Assembly (NCBI GenBank): GCA_018971065.1
Contig: JAGWVC010000001.1
Coordinates: 62,001-126,000, forward strand
Source: Sphingomonadales bacterium
Lineage (GTDB): Bacteria; Pseudomonadota; Alphaproteobacteria; Sphingomonadales; Sphingomonadaceae
DNA: 64,000 nt
Direction of reading: 5' to 3'
Shown: piece by piece, positions 19,090-29,874 of the stretch
How the letters are laid out: every line of letters starts with the position of its first letter
Position numbering within the stretch: the first letter of the stretch is position 1
Made by a program: the position numbers and the translations under genes
The notes under the pieces: generated by a model
Told to the model about the DNA's origin: nothing
The model's database searches: none
The model's input: the letters and a program-made list of their open reading frames with translations, nothing else

Positions 19090-20565
19090 CTATAACCCGA
19101 GCTGCTTTCGCACTTGCGGTTCGAAGGCGAGGACTTTGAGGCCGCCGGTATCCGAGAAAAACAGCAGGCGGCGGGCTGCGTCGTAGTAGCCGACCTGGGC
19201 GTGAACGGGCACGCCGTGGTTGAAGTAGGCGGCTTCGACGGGGTGGGCGGGGTCGCGGATGTCGAAAATGCGCAGGCCGGCGTCGCCGAAGTTGAGGGCG
19301 GCGAAGCGCGGGTTCTCGGTGCGGTCGAGCAGGTGGTAGGCGAGCCAGGGGTCGCGGCCGGAGGCCTTGCGCTGGGCGCAGAACTGCGGGCTGTTGATGG
19401 CGAGCGGCAGCATCGCCGTGTGCGTGGGATGGGCGGGATCGGTGACGTCGCTGATGAACGCCTCGAACGCCCAGCCGAGCGAGGCGGGGCGGGGCCAGGG
19501 CTTGCAGGGGTCGCCGCGTTCGGGCTGGCCCATGATGCCGGCGGTGCCGCCTTCGTTCGAATGCAGCAGGTATTCGCGGCCATTGGAGCGGAACCAGTCG
19601 AGGCCGTGGCCGGGGCCATCGAGGGTGCCGATGACGCGGTAGGGTGACTGGGTGATGTCGATGACGTGGAGCCGGGGAACGGGGGACCACAGCGCCATGT
19701 TGCCGCCGGACTGGTCACCGACGTAGAGCCGGGTGTCGTCGGCGTTGAAATCGGGCGAGTGGGAGACCTGGGGCCAGAGCAGCGAGGCTTGCAGCGGGCT
19801 GCCGCCCATTGCGTAGTTGGCACCGCGCGGGGCGGGGCGAGTGGCGTCGTCGCAGAGGCTGCGGCGGGCGGCGAGCGACTGGCGGTGGATTTCCTGCCAG
19901 GCGCCGGGGAGTTGGGCGGCGATTTCGCAGCGGTGATCGACGATTTTCCATGAGGCGGGGTCGGCGAGGTTGTCGAGATTGACTTCCCACACCCCGAACG
20001 AGCCGAACACGCGCGTGCCGGCGTGGTTCAGGCGGATGTCATGCGGCAGGTTCTTGCGGGCGACGCCGGGGACGGTGGTGTCGGGCCAGCGGATTTCGCC
20101 GAGGACCTTGGGATGCAGGCAATCGGCAATATCCAGCACGGTGCTGCCGGAGACCATGACCGCGCGGCTGGCGGTGACGACGAGGCGCAGCGATTCGGAG
20201 CCGTTGTGAACGGGAATGGGCGCGCCAATGACTTTCGGGTGCGTGGCGTCGCGTACATCCACCACCGAGATCGCGGCTTCGTCGGGGGTGCCTGCGGTCC
20301 CGCGTGAGCGGACGTAGACGCAAGTGCCGGTGCCGGCGACGTTGCCCGCCAGCGGAAGCTGGCCGACGAGGCGGACGCCGCAGGCATAATGCGGGGTTGC
20401 GCCGGCGGGGACTTCGCCCTGGATGCCGGGTTCGCGTTCGTCACCGGCGGCGCAGGTGGCGGGGGAGACGCCCGGCTGTGCGGCCGGGGCGGCGGCAAGG
20501 GAGGGCAGCGGGGTGGCGAGCAGCGCGAGGGCGGCGGTGGCGGCGCGCAGGGGGTGGCGGGGCAT
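19090..20565 (-). CDS. LVIVD-repeat beta-propeller secreted protein
   Basis: A 491-residue protein with a signal peptide (about 25 residues) and a beta-propeller made of LVIVD-type repeats. Repeated elements such as ISVVDVRDATHPKVIG, LHVIDITQSPYRVIG and LRIFDIRDPAHPVEA each end in a DP-x-P-V turn. Several cysteine residues near the N-terminus suggest disulfides. LVIVD proteins are extracytoplasmic and of unknown enzymatic role. It stands alone on the minus strand; the prolyl oligopeptidase gene upstream is in the same direction but 196 bases away. Confidence 0.85.
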   Translation of the reverse strand: MPRHPLRAATAALALLATPLPSLAAAPAAQPGVSPATCAAGDEREPGIQGEVPAGATPHYACGVRLVGQLPLAGNVAGTGTCVYVRSRGTAGTPDEAAISVVDVRDATHPKVIGAPIPVHNGSESLRLVVTASRAVMVSGSTVLDIADCLHPKVLGEIRWPDTTVPGVARKNLPHDIRLNHAGTRVFGSFGVWEVNLDNLADPASWKIVDHRCEIAAQLPGAWQEIHRQSLAARRSLCDDATRPAPRGANYAMGGSPLQASLLWPQVSHSPDFNADDTRLYVGDQSGGNMALWSPVPRLHVIDITQSPYRVIGTLDGPGHGLDWFRSNGREYLLHSNEGGTAGIMGQPERGDPCKPWPRPASLGWAFEAFISDVTDPAHPTHTAMLPLAINSPQFCAQRKASGRDPWLAYHLLDRTENPRFAALNFGDAGLRIFDIRDPAHPVEAAYFNHGVPVHAQVGYYDAARRLLFFSDTGGLKVLAFEPQVRKQLGL

Positions 20566-20714
20566 GGCGGTTCTCTCCCTTTTGGCGCAGGCTGGCGGAA
20601 ACGGGGCGGGGTGGCAAGCGAGCCGGGAGCGCGGGGGCGGTTATTGGGGGGCTTGGGCGGGTGCTGGCCCACCCCGCTGCGACTAACGCTTGCTGCGCAA
20701 GCGCAAGTCTCGCG

Positions 20715-20736
20715 CCCCTCCCGCAAGCGGGAGGGG
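20715..20736. repeat. perfect GC-rich hairpin in 196-base gap
   Basis: CCCCTCCCGC, AA, GCGGGAGGGG form a 10-base perfect stem in the gap between the oligopeptidase and LVIVD genes. The surrounding text (CTTGCTGCGCAAGCGCAAG) is also self-complementary. It looks like an intergenic repeat of the kind scattered in alphaproteobacterial genomes; no second full copy was seen in the window. Confidence 0.5.
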
Positions 20737-20761
20737 ATTGGTTGTGCCCCTGCTCTGCCGT

Positions 20762-22903
<2,142 letters not shown>

Positions 22904-22966
22904 GGCGCTTGATGGGCGACGCGGGCGTTGATGGGAAGGGGGAATTCGTTTTTCGGCGCGCTACGG

Positions 22967-23863
22967 CTAGGCGTCGGCTTCGGGCCATTCGAGGCGATAG
23001 CTGTCGCCGTCACGCCGCACCTTGCAGACATGCGGCGGCATGAAATGCGCGGGGGCCAGCCAGAAATCGCGGTCGGCGCAAAGGCCGAGCAGGCGGTGGC
23101 GGGTCTGGCGCGCCGCTTCGCGGTCGTCGGCGTGGATCGGGCGATCCGGGTAGACGCACTGGATGGGGTGGTGGATGGCATCACCCGCCAGCACCGCGCC
23201 CTGCTCCTCGCTTTCCAGCACGCCGGCGATGTGGCCGACGGTGTGCCCGGCGGCGTCGATCAGGGTGAGGCAACCGGCGATGGTCTCGCCCGGATCGGCG
23301 AGGTGGTGCAGGCCGGCGGCGATGACCGGGGCGATGCATTCGCGGTAGACATCGACATTGAACACATTGGCCTCGCCGAATTCACCGGCGGCATCGCGGC
23401 GCCAGAAATCCTCGTCGCTGCGGGAGAAGATGTATTTCGCATTGGGGAATGTCGGCACCCATTCGCCGTTGTCCAGACGGGTGTTCCAGCCGACGCGATC
23501 GAGGTGGAGGTGGGTGCAGAACACGTAGTCGATGGCTTCGGGCAGGACGCCGAGCGCGGCGAGGTTGTCGAGCATCGGCGAGTCCTTGCGATGGTAGAAG
23601 TCCAGCGCCGGGCGGTTGCGCTGGTGGCCGACGCAAGGATCGACGAGGATGCGGGTTGTGCCGGTTTCGTGCGGGACTTCGACCAGCCAGGCGTGTTGCG
23701 AGAGGTGGCATTGGCCGGTTTCGGGATCGTGGAAGCGCGGGGCCAGCCAGTCGAGGTGCGGCGCGGCGTCGGCCGGGGTGAAATCCTCAATGAACATCTG
23801 CGGGGGCAGCGGCATCCGGTCGAATTCGATAACCGGGCGGATGGTGATCTGGCCGATTTGCAT
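22967..23863 (-). CDS. MBL-fold metallo-hydrolase with HxHxDR variant motif
   Basis: A 298-residue metallo-beta-lactamase-fold protein. The zinc motif reads THLHLDRVGWN, where the usual last histidine of HxHxDH is an arginine. The further ligands look present: AGHTVGH, LAGDAIHHP and PAHFMP. The N-terminus IGQITIRPVIEF and the block NGEWVPTFPNAKYIF match hydrolases annotated as lactonase-like in proteobacteria. Loss of one site-2 ligand suggests a mononuclear or altered metal site, or the arginine may be normal for this subgroup. The ATG at 23863 was chosen; longer upstream extension is arginine-rich noise. The substrate is unknown. Confidence 0.85.
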   Translation of the reverse strand: MQIGQITIRPVIEFDRMPLPPQMFIEDFTPADAAPHLDWLAPRFHDPETGQCHLSQHAWLVEVPHETGTTRILVDPCVGHQRNRPALDFYHRKDSPMLDNLAALGVLPEAIDYVFCTHLHLDRVGWNTRLDNGEWVPTFPNAKYIFSRSDEDFWRRDAAGEFGEANVFNVDVYRECIAPVIAAGLHHLADPGETIAGCLTLIDAAGHTVGHIAGVLESEEQGAVLAGDAIHHPIQCVYPDRPIHADDREAARQTRHRLLGLCADRDFWLAPAHFMPPHVCKVRRDGDSYRLEWPEADA

Positions 23864-23962
23864 GGATTGTCCCCTTGCGTGCTTTTGGCGAGAGGATAGG
23901 CGCGGCGGGCGGCTGGTCAACGGTGGCTCGACAGCGGGCAAGCGGGTCGGCAGTGTGGGGCA

Positions 23963-24622
23963 ATGTCGATCACCCCTGCCCTGCCTGTGGCCTTGCCACC
24001 TTTGCTCGATCTGGCCGGGACGGCGGTGTTTGCACTGACGGGCGCGCTGCTGGCGGCACGGTTGCGGCAGACGTTCGTGACGATGGGGTTCTTCGCGCTG
24101 GTGACGGGGGTGGGCGGGGGGACGTTGCGCGACCTGTTGATCGGGGCGCCGGTGTTCTGGGTGCATGACCCGTGGGTGGCGCCGGTGTGCCTGGGCACGG
24201 CGCTGGTGGCATGGTTCACGCCGCGGCGGTGGTGGGAACGGCAGGCGCTGGAATGGGCGGATGCGGCGGGATTGGGTGCCTATGCGGTGCTGGGCACGGC
24301 GAAGGCGCTGGCCTGGGGGGTGCCGCCGGTGAGCGCGACACTGATGGGGGTGATTACCGGCTGCGTGGGCGGGATCGTGCGGGATGTGCTGGCGGGCCGG
24401 CCGTCGATCCTGATGCGGCCGGAGCTGTATGTGACGGCAGCGGCGCTGAGCGCGGCGCTGTGCGCGGGGCTGAGCGTGCTGGGCGTGGCGCATGGGGTGG
24501 CCTGGCCGGTGGCAGCGGTGGCGGGCTTTGCGTTGCGGGGGGCGGCGTTGGCGTTGGGGTTGGGGTTGCCTAGCTATGGGGGGCGACCGGAGGGGTCGCT
24601 TGTCGATCACGACCACCGTTAG
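23963..24622 (+). CDS. TRIC-channel family (UPF0126) membrane protein
   Basis: A 219-residue protein with two copies of the three-helix UPF0126/TRIC unit. The glycine-rich signatures TGVGGGTLRDLLIG (first unit) and TGCVGGIVRDVLAGRPSILM (second unit) are the ion-pathway motifs. Bacterial TRIC proteins are trimeric potassium-permeable channels. It starts with MSITPALPVALPPLL and is divergent from the MBL gene. The end is the last gene before the AT-rich island. Confidence 0.92.
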   Translation: MSITPALPVALPPLLDLAGTAVFALTGALLAARLRQTFVTMGFFALVTGVGGGTLRDLLIGAPVFWVHDPWVAPVCLGTALVAWFTPRRWWERQALEWADAAGLGAYAVLGTAKALAWGVPPVSATLMGVITGCVGGIVRDVLAGRPSILMRPELYVTAAALSAALCAGLSVLGVAHGVAWPVAAVAGFALRGAALALGLGLPSYGGRPEGSLVDHDHR

Positions 24623-24995
24623 ACTCCGTAAGTTCAACGTTGCCGCGTCCAGCGGCAATTCCGTGTGGACCGGGGTTCAAGCGATACGGGGTGCGGCGGG
24701 GAGGCTACGGGAACTGCGTCCGAAATGGGCGCAGCGTGTTTGGTGCGGATTGCGGTGTAATTGGCGCGCTGGTTTGGTTGATGAAACGCATGCGGCGGGC
24801 ACGTTTCTATAGGTGCGCGAATCAGGGATTTGCGATGTCAAAGAGCGCGCGAACGGTAAACGCGTGGGGGCGTGTAGGACAGGGGGATTGGTCCGGATTG
24901 GGAATTTGGGATTGTTGCGTGTCACCGTAATCCAAATTCGGCATTTGCGGCATTTGGGTTGCGCGAGTAGGCTGACAGAGATAAGGAAACGGCTT
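24623..24995. other. 373-base gap ahead of the ATPase cassette
   Basis: I see no convincing gene here. The base composition drops from very GC-rich on the left towards the island. A tandem 9-base repeat, CGGCATTTG twice (24939-24956), lies 40-57 bases before the ATPase start and could be an operator. An AAGGA ribosome site at 24983-24987 is placed 8 bases before the ATG at 24996 and fixes that start. Confidence 0.5.
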
Positions 24996-26144
24996 ATGCT
25001 TGTCACGCACATAAAATTGAAAAATTGGCGAAATTTCCAAACCGTAGACGTTGCACTTTCACCGACGTCTTATGTGCTTGGTCCGAACGCCGCCGGGAAG
25101 TCAAACTTCCTTGATGTGTTCCGATTCCTTCGTGACATCTGCAAGCGTGAAGGTGGAGGTTTGCAAAAGGCCGTTTCAGACCGGGGCGGCATATCAAAGC
25201 TGCGTTGCCTGCATGCTCGCCGAGAGCCTCAAGTGGGTTTGGAATTACAATTAAAAAGCCCGACTGGAGTCGATTGGACATACGAACTGGAATTTCGTTC
25301 TGAAGGCAAAGGCGCGCAACGTGTTTTAGTATCCAAGGAGCGCGTTCTAAAAGGGAAGAAAATTCTACTCAACAGACCTGACGACAAGGACGAAAGAGAC
25401 GCAGCACTGCAAACCCAGACCCATTTAGAACAGATTCTCGCAAACGAAAAATTTCGTGAATTGTCGGAATTTTTTTCCGAAACAACATATCTTCACTTAG
25501 TTCCACAACTATTGAAGTATGGCCAACAGATTGGTGGGCATATTCTCGAAGATGACCCCTTCGGCCAAGGTTTTCTGGAGAGAATTTCTCGAGCGCAACC
25601 GAAAACGCGCGACAGTAGATTGAGGAAAATTCAGAAGGTCTTGCAGATCGCGGTACCACAATTCCATGAGCTTGCTTTTGAGAAAGACGAGTTCAACGGA
25701 CGCCCGCATCTCAAAGTCAAGTTTGAGCATTTCCATCCGAATGCGGGATGGCAACGCGAAGAGCAATTTTCAGATGGCACCCTCAGACTGCTTGGGCTTC
25801 TCTGGTCGCTCTTGGAGGGAGGATCATTGCTGCTAATTGAGGAACCGGAAATTTCACTCAATGCAGCAATTGTTGCAGAAATTCCTGCAATGATGCAGAA
25901 AATTCAGCGCCAATCAAAGCGCAGCAGGCAGATAATAATCTCCACACACAGCGAATCATTATTAAGCAACCCGGGAATTGATGCGACTGGCGTCTTATTA
26001 ATTGAGCCGAAATCAAACGGATCAACCATCCGCCAAATTAATGAAAGTGAAAAAAATGCGGTGCTTGATGGATTTCCTGTATCAGAGGTAATGCTTCCTA
26101 AGGTCCGCCCACAACTCTTCAAACAACTCGCACTTGCTCTATGA
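24996..26144 (+). CDS. AAA family ATPase (OLD/RecF-like), defence-type
   Basis: A 382-residue ABC-type AAA ATPase of the AAA15/AAA_21 group. It has an N-terminal MLVTHIKLKNWRNF strand set, Walker A GPNAAGKS, a signature-like SDGTLRLLGLLW, Walker B LLLIEEPEISL and the switch region IISTHSESLL. The TOPRIM nuclease fused to OLD ATPases is missing here and seems to be supplied by the next gene, with which it overlaps by ATGA. The text is much AT-richer than its surroundings (25441-25500 has 19 G or C in 60 bases), a sign of horizontal transfer. It resembles the ATPase half of two-gene systems such as PARIS (AriA). An anti-phage role is inference from architecture. Confidence 0.85.
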   Translation: MLVTHIKLKNWRNFQTVDVALSPTSYVLGPNAAGKSNFLDVFRFLRDICKREGGGLQKAVSDRGGISKLRCLHARREPQVGLELQLKSPTGVDWTYELEFRSEGKGAQRVLVSKERVLKGKKILLNRPDDKDERDAALQTQTHLEQILANEKFRELSEFFSETTYLHLVPQLLKYGQQIGGHILEDDPFGQGFLERISRAQPKTRDSRLRKIQKVLQIAVPQFHELAFEKDEFNGRPHLKVKFEHFHPNAGWQREEQFSDGTLRLLGLLWSLLEGGSLLLIEEPEISLNAAIVAEIPAMMQKIQRQSKRSRQIIISTHSESLLSNPGIDATGVLLIEPKSNGSTIRQINESEKNAVLDGFPVSEVMLPKVRPQLFKQLALAL

Positions 26145-26740
26145 CAAGATCGATCAACGTTGCCACCGAAGACGAGCTATCTGAAACGGTGGCATGTCGG
26201 CTTATTCGAGAATTGATGCCAGATGTAATCGTTGGCCTCAGATTAAGAAAGAATGGGGCCGGATACCTAAAAAGCAAGATGTCTAATTTTTGTCAAATGG
26301 CACGGCGAGAACCAGTTTTAGTCATAACTGATTTAGATCGCATTCATTGCGCCCCAAAATTGCGCGCCGATTGGACTCGAGGCCTTGATATTCCGACCAA
26401 AATGTTGTTTCGGATCGCAGTGCGAGAGATAGAGTCTTGGATATTAGCTGACGCACGCGGGTTTTCCAAACTCTTAGGCATACCGGTGGCACAAGTCCCA
26501 AAAAATCCCGATGACATACCTGATCCAAAAGAGACTCTGATCAATCTGGCCAAGCGTTCATCCAAGGGAGTTCGTATGGATTTGGTCGCCACGCGCGGTA
26601 CTATTGCGTCACAAGGCATTGGATATAATAGAATAATATGTAGGTTTGTTGACGAAAATTGGAGCATTCGAGAAGCAGCGGAAAATTCTGTGAGCTTATC
26701 GAAAGCCGTCGCCCGAATTCAGGAGTTAAATGAAACCTGA
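26141..26740 (+). CDS. TOPRIM-like partner of the AAA ATPase
   Basis: A 199-residue protein with a TOPRIM-like layout: an N-terminal acidic residue in VATEDELSE (Glu10), the DxD motif in VITDLDR (Asp64, Asp66), and a REIESWILAD block (Arg95 to Asp104) like that in DUF4276/RloB-type proteins. TOPRIM domains cleave or nick nucleic acid. Its start overlaps the ATPase stop by four bases, so the two are almost certainly made together as a split OLD-type complex. It shares the low-GC composition. I could not assign it to a named defence family from memory. There is no other partner gene: the next gene is convergent and of normal composition. Confidence 0.7.
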   Translation: MTRSINVATEDELSETVACRLIRELMPDVIVGLRLRKNGAGYLKSKMSNFCQMARREPVLVITDLDRIHCAPKLRADWTRGLDIPTKMLFRIAVREIESWILADARGFSKLLGIPVAQVPKNPDDIPDPKETLINLAKRSSKGVRMDLVATRGTIASQGIGYNRIICRFVDENWSIREAAENSVSLSKAVARIQELNET

Positions 26741-26808
26741 ATCGGCTTGCAGCAGATTAATACGAAGTATACAATTTAGTCAATTCATAGAACTCCCTCG
26801 TTTACATC

Positions 26809-28287
26809 TCACGCGATCACCTGGATATCCGCCGACGTCGCCTCCCAGAACGGCTTGCGGGCCGGCGTGGGCTTCTCGGAGATGATCCATTTCACAATCC
26901 GGCGCATCGGTTCGATGCCGTCCTGCGGGCCGATCAGGCCGGCGCCGTTGAATACATAGCCGAGTTCGACGAAGCGTTGGCCGCCGTGGAGGGCGCCCTT
27001 GTGGCGCACCGTGTCGTGCAAACTCGCCGGCCAGATGCCCACGGTCTGGGTGTAGGCATCGACCACGTCCAGCACTTCTTCCAGCGTATCGACCGGGATC
27101 AGGTTGATGGTGCGGTCGGCCAGGTATTCCCAGAAGTCCACCCGATCGGGCGTGTGGCTGACAATGACCGCGCCTTCGCCTTCTTGCCCGCCGATAACGG
27201 TGTAGAAATCGTCGGAGAAGCGCAGGCCGTCGATGTGTTGTTTCAGGTCGGCATCGAAGCGCTTGGGTTTGGTGGTCAGCACTTCGGGCAGGGTGAACAT
27301 GGCGTCGTAAGTGGCCTGCCCCAGCTTCTTCAGCTTCTCGATGCCGTCGTCATCGCTGCCGCACAGCACATAGGCCATGCGCGCGGCGGCGCAGGCGGTC
27401 TGGTTGCCGGTGGCGAAATCGCAGGCGAGGCGCTGGCCGGTGTTGCGGATGGCTTCGTCCGATTCGAGCGCTTCGGGCCCGATGATGGCGGCCGAGCGCT
27501 TGGGGTCGAGGCTGATCAGCTCGATGCCGGGCTGGATGTATTTCGTCACGTGCTTGACGCTGGCGAAGCCGCCCCAGGCGCAGATCTTCTCGATGTGGTG
27601 CGGCTGGTAGACCTTGCGCTCGATCGCCTCGTCACCGCCGCGCCAGTAGGCGACGGCGAGGTGCTTGGTGATCGGGTGATCGGGCGCCATGTCCACCATT
27701 GTCCGCGCGATGGCGCCGGTGGTGAACGGGTCGTTCGAGGGCACCTTGATCAGCGTGTCGCCCCGGGTGACGGCGCCGCGCAGCACGGTGAGCGCGCCCA
27801 GCACCGGGCCGTTGCCGGCGACGATGTGCAGGGTGCGGGCGCCATAGGCGCGGATGCCGGTGACGATGCCGTGGACTTCGCGCTCCACCCAGGATTCGAG
27901 GTAATCGACGCCGATGGTGAAATCGACCATGCCGCGAATGCGTTCCTTGTCGAACATGAACGGCATGTCGTGGAAGAAGTGGTCCATGATCGGCCGCGTG
28001 GTGGGCGCGGTGGCATAGGAGTATTCGCGCGCCTCGCGCATCCAGTCGTTGCGATCGACATGGAGGCGGTCGCCGAGTTCGGCGAGGTAGTCCAGAATGT
28101 CCTCGAAGCTCAATGTGTAGAGGTCTTCCATCAGGCGCGGGCTGGCGAGCGGGAGTTTATCGACGATCTTGGCCGGATCGGGGGCAAGGAAGGCGAGATC
28201 GCCGCCGCGACCGCCGAATTCGATGAGGTCGCTGTCGATGACTTCACCGCGCAGCACGGCGTAGGAGATGGGGCGGGTGGCGAGCAT
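26809..28287 (-). CDS. LuxC-like acyl-CoA / acyl-protein reductase
   Basis: A 492-residue aldehyde-dehydrogenase-fold reductase of the LuxC family, which reduces activated fatty acids to aldehydes with NADPH. Evidence: the VAGNGPVLGALTVLRGAVTRGD block in the cofactor domain (quoted as VAGNGPVLGALTVLRG), the PSNDPFT loop, and the catalytic cysteine in NQTACAAAR. It starts 1 base after the stop of the LuxE-like gene, so the two form one operon. No luciferase or LuxD genes accompany it. The role is probably aldehyde or alcohol formation from an acyl or aryl acid. Confidence 0.88.
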   Translation of the reverse strand: MLATRPISYAVLRGEVIDSDLIEFGGRGGDLAFLAPDPAKIVDKLPLASPRLMEDLYTLSFEDILDYLAELGDRLHVDRNDWMREAREYSYATAPTTRPIMDHFFHDMPFMFDKERIRGMVDFTIGVDYLESWVEREVHGIVTGIRAYGARTLHIVAGNGPVLGALTVLRGAVTRGDTLIKVPSNDPFTTGAIARTMVDMAPDHPITKHLAVAYWRGGDEAIERKVYQPHHIEKICAWGGFASVKHVTKYIQPGIELISLDPKRSAAIIGPEALESDEAIRNTGQRLACDFATGNQTACAAARMAYVLCGSDDDGIEKLKKLGQATYDAMFTLPEVLTTKPKRFDADLKQHIDGLRFSDDFYTVIGGQEGEGAVIVSHTPDRVDFWEYLADRTINLIPVDTLEEVLDVVDAYTQTVGIWPASLHDTVRHKGALHGGQRFVELGYVFNGAGLIGPQDGIEPMRRIVKWIISEKPTPARKPFWEATSADIQVIA

Positions 28288-28288
28288 C

Positions 28289-29737
28289 TTAGCCTCCGAA
28301 TCCGGTGAGGAAGTCCATCGCCTCGGCCTGGGCGGCGGGGGTGGCGGCGCAGCTGATCTTGTCGTCGCCGCCCTGAAGTTCGCTGACGCGGTTGATCTTC
28401 TTCTCCAGCGCCACGGAAGTGCGGCCGCAGGCGCATGGATGATCCCAGTCCACGGTGACGAGATCGCCGGTGATCAGCCCGCCCCAGCACGATTCCGCCG
28501 TCATGTCGAAGAAGGCGGCGCGGCCGGTCTGCCTGCCCCGGCGCGGCAGCGGTTGGCCGGTGTCGAGATCGAGCAGGTAGACGGTGACCCAGGGCAGCAC
28601 GTGGTAATGGTCATGCTCGCACTGGACCGAGAACGAGTTCATCTCCGTCATGCCATAGGCGGAGATCATCCGTTCGGTGTTGAAGAACTTGCAGATCACC
28701 TCCTCGAGGTCGTCGGGCAGGGGAACGCCCTTGGCGCCGCCGCCGCCCATGAACACCGAATCGGGCGCGAACACGCCCGACAGGCCTTCCTCCAGCCCGC
28801 GTTTCGCTGCCGAATAAAGCAGGTTCGAGGTGCTCATCACGAACACGCGCTGGCCCAGCAATTCGTGAATCATGCGGTTGACGAAGGCGAGCTGCTGGTT
28901 GGGCATGTCCTTCTGCGATTGCTCCCACTCCTCACGCCGGGCGAGCAGCGAGGGCGGCACGTCCACCTTCGACACATCGCCCTTGGCCTGCGCCGCGCGC
29001 AGGCGGGCGGCGAGCCACATCAGGTCGGAACTGAGCTTGAAATCGAAGCAGTAGTGCCAGAAATCGGGATCGCTTTTGCCGAACACCTCGCAACTGTACT
29101 TGCCGAACGCGCCCATCGAGGCGTGGCCGTCCTTGTAGAGCGGGATGATGGCGTGAATCTTGTCGGTCACGTCGCCGGGGCGCGGGTCCTGCCCGAACTT
29201 CTGGGCGAGCTGGACGCGCAGGCCGGTCATCGACAGGCGATAGTCGCGCTTCGACTTCGGGTAGAACGAGCAGGTGCCGCTGGAGCCAGAGGAGGCGCCG
29301 ACGTCGAGCGCGGTTTCGTCGCGGATTTTCGTCAGCCAGCTATCGATCGAGTCACAGGCCGAAACATCGACACCCGACAGGTCATGCCGGGTGAGGCGCG
29401 ACAGCCAGGTGGTGAGCTGGGCGAAGCGCTGTTTGGCCAGCAACGAGACGGGGTAGGACTTGTAGATGTCGTGCGGGAGCAGCAGCGGGGCCATCGCGTC
29501 GAGCGAGGCGAGCGCGGTGATGCCCTGCCCGTCGGCCAGCTTCTGCAGCACCTGCACCTGCCCGCGCCGTTCCTCCAGCCGCAGGTTCATGGCGGCAAGC
29601 TGGACGGCGGCGACGTGGGCGGGATCGAGCGTGTGAATGCGGGTGTTGTGGTGGCCGAAGTGTTCGTAGGGGTCGTTCATCCACCGCTCGGCCTCGCGCT
29701 CGATCTCGGTGTCGTGGGCCGGGGCCATCGTCGCCAT
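28289..29737 (-). CDS. LuxE-like acyl-protein synthetase
   Basis: A 482-residue adenylate-forming enzyme of the LuxE/PaaK group that activates a carboxylic acid and passes it to the reductase. The ATP-binding loop SSGSSGTCSFYPKSKRD, the motif SAYGMTEMN and the C-terminal TGDLVTVDWDH block are visible. A CxC motif (HPCACGRTS) is a typical family feature. The ATG at 29737 gives MATMAPAHDTEIERE; the longer upstream reading is noise. It is the first gene of the luxE-luxC pair and is divergent from a TetR regulator. Confidence 0.87.
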   Translation of the reverse strand: MATMAPAHDTEIEREAERWMNDPYEHFGHHNTRIHTLDPAHVAAVQLAAMNLRLEERRGQVQVLQKLADGQGITALASLDAMAPLLLPHDIYKSYPVSLLAKQRFAQLTTWLSRLTRHDLSGVDVSACDSIDSWLTKIRDETALDVGASSGSSGTCSFYPKSKRDYRLSMTGLRVQLAQKFGQDPRPGDVTDKIHAIIPLYKDGHASMGAFGKYSCEVFGKSDPDFWHYCFDFKLSSDLMWLAARLRAAQAKGDVSKVDVPPSLLARREEWEQSQKDMPNQQLAFVNRMIHELLGQRVFVMSTSNLLYSAAKRGLEEGLSGVFAPDSVFMGGGGAKGVPLPDDLEEVICKFFNTERMISAYGMTEMNSFSVQCEHDHYHVLPWVTVYLLDLDTGQPLPRRGRQTGRAAFFDMTAESCWGGLITGDLVTVDWDHPCACGRTSVALEKKINRVSELQGGDDKISCAATPAAQAEAMDFLTGFGG

Positions 29738-29808
29738 CGCATCTCTCCGGTTCGTGCCCCTGTGGCGGGGCCTTCGAGTCGCCAGCATGACAGGCTGCGT
29801 GGCAAAAT

Positions 29809-29822
29809 CAACCGGATGGTTG
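29809..29822. promoter_or_regulatory. candidate TetR operator palindrome
   Basis: The sequence CAACC-GGAT-GGTTG lies in the 137-base gap between the LuxE-like gene and the divergent TetR gene. The five-base arms are perfect. TetR regulators often bind such palindromes in the gap between themselves and their target, so this is a plausible operator. Confidence 0.35.
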
Positions 29823-29874
29823 GATGTGGTCAAGTTGCCTTGCCGCCGCAGCGCTGCTAGCCACCACGGCGCCG

